From the NCBI GenBank assembly GCA_903918195.1, contig CAIXDS010000255.1:1-64000 (forward strand): a stretch of 64,000 nt of DNA, read 5' to 3'. The DNA is from an uncultured Acetobacteraceae bacterium (GTDB lineage: Bacteria > Pseudomonadota > Alphaproteobacteria > Acetobacterales > Acetobacteraceae). The translations under genes and the position numbers were made by a program. Shown piece after piece: positions 57,359-64,000 of this stretch; within the stretch, counting starts at the first letter, position 1; every line of letters begins with the position of its first letter. The notes under the pieces are model-generated. The model saw only the letters and a program-made list of their open reading frames with translations. It did not search any database and was not told the origin of the DNA.

Positions 57359-58588
57359 GTGACACTCCAGCAGGACAAAACCGCCCCGGTCTGGACGCCG
57401 CCGCTCGCCGACGCCGCGCCCCGCTCGCTCTGCACCGATTGCGGCATTTCGCGCACCGCCGACCACAAGCGCTGCGGCCATGCCTGCCAGTTCATCCGGC
57501 CGGACTACCCGGCGATGGAAACCCGCGTGCACGGCCGCACCCGCGACCCCGGCCGCGAGGACGAGGCGTTCTTCGGCCCTTACCGCCGCATGCTGCGTGC
57601 CGCCCTCGTGCCGCCGGCCGAGGGCGCGCAATGGACCGGTATCACCACCCGCATCGCCGCCCGCCTGCTGGAAACCGGCGCGGTGGACGCGGTGCTCGCC
57701 ATGGCCGCCGACCCGAACGACCGCTGGCGGCCACGCCCGGTGCTGGTCACCGAGGCCGCCGGCATGGCGCAGTGCCGCGGCATGCGCATGGGCTACGCGC
57801 CGCTGCTCGCCCTGCTGGAACCGGCGATCGCCAAAGGCTACCGCCGCCTCGCCGTCATCGGCGTTCCCTGCCAGATCTATGCGTTACGCGCGCTGGAACA
57901 GGAACTGGGGCTGGAGCGGCTGTACGTCATCGGCACGCCCTGCTCGGACAACACCACCACCGAGCGGTTCCACGAATTCCTGGCGCTGCTGGCCGACGAT
58001 CCCGCCAGCATCACCTATCTGGAATTCTGCGCCGACTATCACGTGGAACTGCGCTTCACCGACGGCCGCCACCGGCGCATCCCGTTCCTACTGCTGCCCT
58101 TGTCGAAACTGCCCGGCGATTTCTTCCCGCTCACCTGCCGCACCTGTGTGGACTATACCAACAGCCTGGCCGACATCACGGTGGGCTACATGGGCGGCCA
58201 GGGCGAGCAATGGCTGCTGGTGCGCAATGCGCGCGGCGAGGAATTGCTGGCCCTGCTCGGCGGCGAGGTCCGCACCGCCGCGCCGGGCAGCGCGGGCAAG
58301 CGGCAGGCGCCGGTGAAGGGGTTCCTGAAGAACACCGAACGCGCCGCCGGCGGCCTGCCGGTGCGCGGCATGCCGAACTTCCTGCGTCCGCTGGTCGGCT
58401 GGCTGATGCCGAAGGTCGGACCGCGCGGCCTGGAATTCGCCCGCGCCCGGCTGGAGATGAAGGCGGTCGAGACCATCCTGCACCTCCGCCGCCAGGAACC
58501 GCGCCGGCTGCGCCACATGGTGCCGGCGCATGTGTGGTCGCTGGTGGCCCCCTACGGCCTGACCCCGACCGACGACGAAAGGCCCTGA
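57359..58588 (+). CDS. bciB: FrhB-family 8-vinyl reductase of bacteriochlorophyll synthesis (BciB-like), GTG start
   Basis: Iron-sulfur flavoprotein of 409 residues that reduces the 8-vinyl group of divinyl (proto)chlorophyllide. The N-terminal motif LCTDCGISRTADHKRCGHAC carries cluster cysteines. ETRVHGRTRDPGREDEAFFG, GAQWTGITTRIAARLLETGA, VIGVPCQIYALRALEQELGL, IGTPCSDNTTTERFHEFL and LTCRTCVDYTNSLADITVGY followed by MGGQGEQWLLVRNARGEELL match BciB of cyanobacteria and purple bacteria. Other FrhB-like reductases are less similar in the HGR and YMG segments. GTG 57359 follows AAGGA; a TTG at 57314 is possible. It is evidence that the organism makes bacteriochlorophyll. It converges with the PAS gene 1 base apart. 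Confidence 0.85.
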   Translation: MTLQQDKTAPVWTPPLADAAPRSLCTDCGISRTADHKRCGHACQFIRPDYPAMETRVHGRTRDPGREDEAFFGPYRRMLRAALVPPAEGAQWTGITTRIAARLLETGAVDAVLAMAADPNDRWRPRPVLVTEAAGMAQCRGMRMGYAPLLALLEPAIAKGYRRLAVIGVPCQIYALRALEQELGLERLYVIGTPCSDNTTTERFHEFLALLADDPASITYLEFCADYHVELRFTDGRHRRIPFLLLPLSKLPGDFFPLTCRTCVDYTNSLADITVGYMGGQGEQWLLVRNARGEELLALLGGEVRTAAPGSAGKRQAPVKGFLKNTERAAGGLPVRGMPNFLRPLVGWLMPKVGPRGLEFARARLEMKAVETILHLRRQEPRRLRHMVPAHVWSLVAPYGLTPTDDERP

Positions 58589-58589
58589 G

Positions 58590-58994
58590 TCAGGTAACCG
58601 GCCGCAGGAACAGCCAGAACCCGCCGCCCCCGGCCGGCTGCATGCGCCCACGCAAACCGTGCAGCGGGTCGGTGAAACCCGAACCGTGCCCGAGTTCCAG
58701 ATCGATCGCGCCGCGCTCCAGCGCCCGCTCGATACGGCCGCGCACCTCGGCATTGGCCAGCGACGGCGCCACCTCGCCGTAGAAGGACCGGCCAACCGCC
58801 GCGTCGCCATGAAAGCCGGGCAGCGAAGCGGCGGCGCGGTTGATCGCCCGCACCACCCCCGCCGCATCCACCCGGACGGCGGCAAAATCCAGCCGGTCCA
58901 GCTCTGACGGCGAAAGCATCTCCAGCCGGGCGGCGAGGCCCGGCGTGTCAAAATCCGGCGGCGTCACGCCGGCACCGGCCAGGCATTCCCCCAT
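58590..58994 (-). CDS. PYP-like PAS domain protein without chromophore residues
   Basis: A 134-residue single PAS domain that aligns without gaps to photoactive yellow protein over its core: LDRLDFAAVRVDAAGVVRAI, VGRSFYGEVAPSLANAEV and the ending GFWLFLRPV, compared with LDGLAFGAIQLDGDG, IGKNFFKDVAPCTDSPEF and SYWVFVKRV. The chromophore Cys69 position is Ser78, and the pocket residues Tyr42, Glu46, Thr50 and Arg52 are Ile51, Ala55, Pro59 and Phe61. It therefore cannot bind p-coumarate as PYP does. It may sense another ligand or act in protein contact. ATG 58994 has a GGGAGAGG site. It converges with bciB. Confidence 0.78.
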   Translation of the reverse strand: MGECLAGAGVTPPDFDTPGLAARLEMLSPSELDRLDFAAVRVDAAGVVRAINRAAASLPGFHGDAAVGRSFYGEVAPSLANAEVRGRIERALERGAIDLELGHGSGFTDPLHGLRGRMQPAGGGGFWLFLRPVT

Positions 58995-59060
58995 GAACCT
59001 CTCCCGCTGTCCCGCAAAGAAGGGCAAAGTAGCGCCGGACGACGATACGGGAAGATACCA

Positions 59061-59927
59061 ATGAGCTGGACTGGTCGCCGGCATGCCTTCCGCGCTATTC
59101 TCGCAGGGCCCGATTGCATCCATCCGGCATCGGTGTTCGACGCGATCTCGGCGCGCGTCGCCGAGGATCTGGGGTTCGAGGCCGGCATGTTCGCCGGGTC
59201 GGTCGCCTCGCTCGCGGTGCTCGGCGCGCCCGATCTGGTGGTGCTGACGCTGACCGAATTCGCCGAGCAGGTCCGCCGGATGACGCGCGCCACCAACTGG
59301 CTGCCGCTGCTGGTGGACGCCGACCACGGCTATGGCAACGCGCTCAGCGTCATGCGCACGGTGCAGGAACTGGAGGTCGCCGGCGCCGCGGCGCTGACCA
59401 TCGAGGACACGGCGCTGCCGCTTCCCTATGGCAACGGCAAGCTGCATCTGCTGCCGCGCGAGGAGGGGCTGGGCAAGGTCCGGGCGGCGCTGGCGGCGCG
59501 GATGGAGTCCGAGCTGGTGATCGTCGGCCGCACCAGTGCGCTACAGGCCGGCGGGCTGGACGAGGCGATGGCGCGTGCCGTCGCCTATGCCGAAGCCGGC
59601 GCCGATGCGCTGTTCTTCACCGGGGTCGCGTCGCTGGAACAGGTGCAGGCCCTGCACGAGGCCACCGGCAAGCCGATCATCCTCGGCGGCACCGACGGCG
59701 AGTTCAGCCGCGAGGCACTGGCCGCCGCCGGAGCGCGGATCGCGCTGCAGGGCCACCATCCTTTCATGGCGGCGGTGCGCGCCATGCAGGAAACGCTGGC
59801 CGCCCTGCGCGACGGCACGCCGCCGAAAGCACTGACCAACCAGCCCTCGGCGGCGCTGATGCGGCAGGTGACCCGCAAAGACGATTACACGGCGGCGGCC
59901 CGCGACTTCCTGGGGGAAAGAACCTGA
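59061..59927 (+). CDS. Oxaloacetate decarboxylase-like (PEP mutase/isocitrate lyase superfamily)
   Basis: Mg-dependent TIM-barrel enzyme of 288 residues. IHPASVFDAISARVAEDLGF, AGMFAGSVASLAVLGAPDL, metal-binding LLVDADHGYGNALSVMRTVQ and ALTIEDTALPLPYGN follow the pattern of the Pseudomonas oxaloacetate decarboxylase subgroup, and LGGTDGEFSREALAAAGARI closes the barrel. PEP mutase and isocitrate-lyase-like activities are alternatives; the KKCGH motif of true isocitrate lyase is absent. It lies 66 bases from the divergent PAS gene and 3 bases before the next membrane protein. Confidence 0.85.
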   Translation: MSWTGRRHAFRAILAGPDCIHPASVFDAISARVAEDLGFEAGMFAGSVASLAVLGAPDLVVLTLTEFAEQVRRMTRATNWLPLLVDADHGYGNALSVMRTVQELEVAGAAALTIEDTALPLPYGNGKLHLLPREEGLGKVRAALAARMESELVIVGRTSALQAGGLDEAMARAVAYAEAGADALFFTGVASLEQVQALHEATGKPIILGGTDGEFSREALAAAGARIALQGHHPFMAAVRAMQETLAALRDGTPPKALTNQPSAALMRQVTRKDDYTAAARDFLGERT

Positions 59928-59930
59928 TCG

Positions 59931-60608
59931 ATGCTGGCGCGCATGGCCGGCCGGACCGCCGCCTGGCTCGCCGGAATGGGCGCGCTGCTGTTCGGCGTGG
60001 CGGAAACCTGGGACTGGCCGGGGGCCTGGGCGTTTCTGGGCCTGATGGGCGTGCTGTCGCTGGGCGTCGGCGCCTGGCTGGCGCGGCACGACCCGGAATT
60101 GCTGGCCGAGCGCCTGTCGCCCTTGTGGCAGCCCGGCCAGCAGCGCTGGGACAAAATGCTGCTGGCCGCGGTGGCGCTGCTGGTCGTCGCCTGGCTGGCG
60201 GCGATGGCGCTGGACGCCGGGCGCTGGCATCTCTCCCACATGCCGGGGTGGCTGCAGATCGTGGGGGCCACCGGACCGGTGGCCTCGGTCTGGCTGTCCT
60301 GCCTGGTGTTCCGGGCCAACCGGTTCGCGGCACCTGTGGTGAAGCTGCAGGCGTCGCGCGGCCATGCGGTGGCGACCGGCGGACCCTACGCGGTGGTGCG
60401 CCATCCCATGTATGCCGGCGCGCTGTTCTTCTTTGCCGGCCTGCCGTTGCTGCTGGGCTCGTGGTGGGGGTTGGCCTTCGTGCCGGCGCTGATGGCGGTG
60501 CTCGCACTGCGGGCTGTGCTGGAGGAGCGCTTGCTGATTTTGGAGCTGCCGGGATACGCGGCATACGCAGGAAAAGTGCGATACAGGCTGGTGCCTGGGG
60601 TTTGGTAG
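59931..60608 (+). CDS. Isoprenylcysteine methyltransferase-like membrane protein
   Basis: A 225-residue integral membrane protein with about five hydrophobic segments, such as LAGMGALLFGVAETWDWPGA and LLAAVALLVVAWLAAMALDA. The C-terminal SAM-binding signature is ATGGPYAVVRHPMYAGALFF, with LEERLLILELPGYAAYAGKV, typical of the ICMT/PEMT-like family. In bacteria most members have unknown substrates. ATG 59931 follows GGGGGAA; the oxaloacetate decarboxylase-like stop is 3 bases before, so they are likely co-transcribed. Confidence 0.86.
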   Translation: MLARMAGRTAAWLAGMGALLFGVAETWDWPGAWAFLGLMGVLSLGVGAWLARHDPELLAERLSPLWQPGQQRWDKMLLAAVALLVVAWLAAMALDAGRWHLSHMPGWLQIVGATGPVASVWLSCLVFRANRFAAPVVKLQASRGHAVATGGPYAVVRHPMYAGALFFFAGLPLLLGSWWGLAFVPALMAVLALRAVLEERLLILELPGYAAYAGKVRYRLVPGVW

Positions 60609-60610
60609 CT

Positions 60611-60644
60611 GCCGGGGCGCGGCCCTGGACCCCATGCTTTGGTC
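60611..60644 (+). repeat. Partial third copy of the double-hairpin dispersed repeat
   Basis: GCCGGGGCGCGGCCCTGGAC followed by CCCATGCTTTGGTC matches the outer parts of the copies at 3306-3375 and 39540-39614, with the second stem missing. It follows the ICMT-like gene directly. Confidence 0.5.
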
Positions 60645-60894
60645 ATTGTGCAAGTGTTGCATTGGCGGATCGGCCCTTGCCGTCAAGATTATAATTACAT
60701 AACTAATTTAATCACCTCCCGTGGCGAAATTCCATTCCGGATATTGACCATTTTTGGGGAAAGAGTACTCTGTATTTGACATTTCGCCTGTGACGGGTCG
60801 CAACGGTAGATCTTGATATTTCTTGGTTTTCTTGTGAGACGGCTCGCTGCCAATCAACCGCCGGTCAAAAGACCGGACACCGGGAGGACCAACG
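60645..60894 (+). promoter_or_regulatory. AT-rich upstream region of the binding-protein gene
   Basis: This stretch is AT-richer than the neighbours. A possible promoter is TTGACC (60744-60749), 16-base spacer, TACTCT (60766-60771); a perfect TTGACA at 60776-60781 has no good -10 at 17 bases. A 6-bp hairpin CCGGTC-AAAA-GACCGG at 60861-60876 sits in the likely leader just ahead of the GGAGG site. Confidence 0.3.
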
Positions 60895-62112
60895 ATGCGA
60901 CTTTCACGCCGCACCTTGCTTGGAACTGCCGCCGCGACCGCATTGCCCGCCCGGCCCGGACGGGCGCAGAACCCCACCGTAAAAATCGGCGTGCTAACCG
61001 ACCTTTCCGGCCCCTACCACGACCTCGCCGGCCCGGGCGCAGTCGAGGCGGCGCGCCTGGCAGTGGCGGAGTCCGGCATCACCGCGCGCGGCGTGAATGC
61101 GGAAATCCTGTGGGCGGACCACCGGAACAAAGCCGATTTCGGCGCCGGCATCGCGCGGGAATGGTACGATCGCGAAGGCGTGGACATCATTCTGGAGGTG
61201 GTCAACTCCGGAGTGGCACTGGCGGTGGCCGGAATCGCGAAGGATAAAAACAAAGTCTACATCAATTCCGGAGCAGCGTCGTCCGACCTGACCGGGGCGC
61301 AGTGCAACGCCAACACCATCCACTGGGTATACGATACTTATATGCTGGCGCGCTCGAGCGGTGCGGCGATGGTAAAAACCGGCGGCGACACCTGGTTTTT
61401 CATCGTCGCCGACTATGCCTTCGGCAAAAAACTGCAGAGCGACACCAGCGATTTCGTGCGCAACGCCGGCGGCAAAGTGCTGGGCACGGTGCGCTACCCC
61501 TTCCCGAACACCACCGACTTCTCCTCATGTCTGATTGATGCGCAGGCCTCGGGGGCCAAGGTCCTGGGGTTGGCGAACGCCGGCACCGACGTGATCAACA
61601 CGATCAAGCAGGCCAGGGAATTTGGCATCACCATGCGGACCGCAGGGCTGCTGATCTTCCTGACCGACGTGCATTCGCTCGGCCTGGACATGTGCGGTGG
61701 GCTGGCGCTGACCGAGAGCTTCTATTGGGATATGAACGACAGCACCCGGCGTTTTGCGGACAAGTTCACCAGCCGCATGCCGGGGCGGCGGCCGACCATG
61801 GTGCAGGCGGGCGTGTATTCCAGCGGCCTGCACTACCTGAAGGCGGTGGCCGACATGGGGGTGGCGCAGGCGCGCGCCGATGGCGCGGCCACGGTGGCAC
61901 GGCTGAAGGCGATGCCGACCGAGGATGATTGCTTCGGCCGCGGCAGCATCCGGGTGGATGGCCGCAAGCTGCATCCGAGCTACCTGTTCGAGGTGAAGCA
62001 GCCGGCCGAGAGCAAGGGACCCTGGGATTATTACAAACTCCTGGCCACCACGCCGGCCGACCAGGCGTTTCGCCCGCTGGACGCGGGCGGCTGCAAGCTG
62101 GTGAGGGCCTGA
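60895..62112 (+). CDS. Branched-chain amino-acid-type ABC substrate-binding protein
   Basis: Periplasmic binding protein of 405 residues in the LivJ-type Periplasmic_Binding_6 group. A twin-arginine signal (LSRRTLLGTAAATALPAR) is followed by VKIGVLTDLSGPYHDLAGPG, the ligand-pocket segment VNSGVALAVAGIAKDKN, AGLLIFLTDVHSLGLDMCGG and LTESFYWDMNDSTRRFADKF. No permease or ATPase gene is adjacent, so it is an orphan in this window. The ligand may be an amide, an amino acid or an aromatic acid. ATG 60895 has a GGGAGG site. Confidence 0.9.
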   Translation: MRLSRRTLLGTAAATALPARPGRAQNPTVKIGVLTDLSGPYHDLAGPGAVEAARLAVAESGITARGVNAEILWADHRNKADFGAGIAREWYDREGVDIILEVVNSGVALAVAGIAKDKNKVYINSGAASSDLTGAQCNANTIHWVYDTYMLARSSGAAMVKTGGDTWFFIVADYAFGKKLQSDTSDFVRNAGGKVLGTVRYPFPNTTDFSSCLIDAQASGAKVLGLANAGTDVINTIKQAREFGITMRTAGLLIFLTDVHSLGLDMCGGLALTESFYWDMNDSTRRFADKFTSRMPGRRPTMVQAGVYSSGLHYLKAVADMGVAQARADGAATVARLKAMPTEDDCFGRGSIRVDGRKLHPSYLFEVKQPAESKGPWDYYKLLATTPADQAFRPLDAGGCKLVRA

Positions 62113-62168
62113 GCATCGCCAACCGGAAAGCACGGCCCCCAATCGCCGTCCCCTGAGGCCGGGGCCGA

Positions 62169-62798
62169 TCAGCGCATGTGATACGCCGGGTGCAGCAGGC
62201 CCGGCCAAGCGGTGTCTATGACCTGGTCGCTGCCCTGCCAGATCAGTTTGAGCGCGATATAAAGCACGATCAGCAGGCCGACCCAGGCGATCCAGCGAAA
62301 CCGCTCCAGCAGCCCGGCGATGAACGAGGCCGCGACCCCCATCAGCACCACCGACACCGACAGCCCCGCCACCAACACCCAGGTATGGCCCTCGGCGGCG
62401 CCGGCGACGGCCAGCACGTTGTCGAGACTCATGGACAGGTCGGCCACCACGATCTGCAGGATCGAGTCGCGCAGGCTTTTTTCTTCCACCGGCTGACCCG
62501 CCGCCTCAGCGGCCGATGGCCGGCGCAGCTCGTGGTACATTTTCCAGCACACCCACAGCAGCAGAATGCCGCCGGCCAGCAACAGGCCGACGACATGCAG
62601 AAGCTGCAGGGTGACCGTGCCGAGCAGAATACGCAGCACGGCGGCCGCCCCGATGCCCACGATGATGGCCGGACGCTTCTGCCGGCGCGGCAGGCCGGCC
62701 ACCGCCATGCCCACCACCACCGCGTTGTCGCCGGCCAGCGTGATGTCCACCATCAGCACCTGCAGCAGCGCCGACCACTCCTGCAGCGTCACGTCCAT
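62169..62798 (-). CDS. TerC-family integral membrane protein
   Basis: A 209-residue protein with about six to seven membrane helices. VDITLAGDNAVVVGMAVAGL and VADLSMSLDNVLAVAGAAEG carry the two conserved Asp-Asn pairs of TerC/YjbE proteins, which export manganese or other metals. A loop of about 35 polar residues (HELRRPSAAEAAGQPVEEKS) separates the halves. ATG 62798 is chosen at the start of homology over an upstream extension. It diverges from purB. Confidence 0.88.
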   Translation of the reverse strand: MDVTLQEWSALLQVLMVDITLAGDNAVVVGMAVAGLPRRQKRPAIIVGIGAAAVLRILLGTVTLQLLHVVGLLLAGGILLLWVCWKMYHELRRPSAAEAAGQPVEEKSLRDSILQIVVADLSMSLDNVLAVAGAAEGHTWVLVAGLSVSVVLMGVAASFIAGLLERFRWIAWVGLLIVLYIALKLIWQGSDQVIDTAWPGLLHPAYHMR

Positions 62799-62869
62799 GC
62801 GCCTTTCTTGCCCGCGGCCCGGCTCCGGCCTAGATGGGGTCGCCCCTGGTGGAGGCGACTGGAGCGCCC

Positions 62870-64000
<1,131 letters not shown>

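Overview
The window looks like chromosomal DNA of a GC-rich alphaproteobacterium, most likely Rhodospirillales/Acetobacteraceae. The evidence is the order rimP-nusA-ylxR-infB-rbfA-truB-rpsO-pnp, the mutY/DUF721/dsbA/smc block, a flagellar operon with a DUF6468 protein and a MotE-like protein, and an IscR beside a cysteine desulfurase. A bciB-type 8-vinyl reductase at 57.4-58.6 kb points to a bacteriochlorophyll maker, so a motile phototroph of the Rhodopila kind is a reasonable guess. The genus is inference.

Layout. 0-5 kb: start of an iron-sulfur (suf/isc) operon on the minus strand (iscR, cysteine desulfurase running off the edge) with a serine acetyltransferase stub joined in frame to iscR; then an alpha/beta hydrolase, a CBS-pair protein and a nitronate monooxygenase-like enzyme. 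4.9-14.8 kb: the minus-strand translation/RNA operon rimP to pnp. 15-23 kb: a GT2-GtrA glycosyltransferase, arylamine N-acetyltransferase, mutY divergent from DUF721, then a DsbA-like protein and SMC. 23-27 kb: two tandem universal stress proteins, a secreted unknown and the spermidine genes speD-speE. 27.4-38.3 kb: a flagellar/chemotaxis locus with two diverging arms, fliL-fliM-DUF6468-motE-cheY-cheZ-TPR protein leftwards and flgF-flgG-flgA-flgH rightwards. 38-44 kb: pcaF-like thiolase, orphan amino-acid binding protein, a large secreted phosphoesterase, an orphan GspG pseudopilin and a lytic transglycosylase. 44.4-48.6 kb: tRNA-Lys, periplasmic cyclophilin, coaD and gyrA.

48.7-57.2 kb is more accessory: an LprI-like protein behind a hairpin that covers its ribosome binding site, a CoA-transferase, an aldehyde dehydrogenase, then an AT-richer island (about 53.4-56.2 kb) with an unrecognised 122-residue protein behind two operator-like palindromes, a 14-repeat Sel1 protein and a 22-bp perfect inverted repeat, followed by hicAB. 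57.3-64 kb: bciB, a photoactive-yellow-protein-like PAS domain that lacks every chromophore-pocket residue, an oxaloacetate decarboxylase-like enzyme, an isoprenylcysteine-methyltransferase-like membrane protein, an orphan branched-chain-type binding protein, TerC, and the start of purB.

The strongest candidates for something undescribed are the chromophore-less PYP-like protein convergent with bciB, the AT-rich Sel1/unknown-protein island, the cysE remnant fused to iscR, and the lprI hairpin. A dispersed double-hairpin terminator repeat occurs three times.
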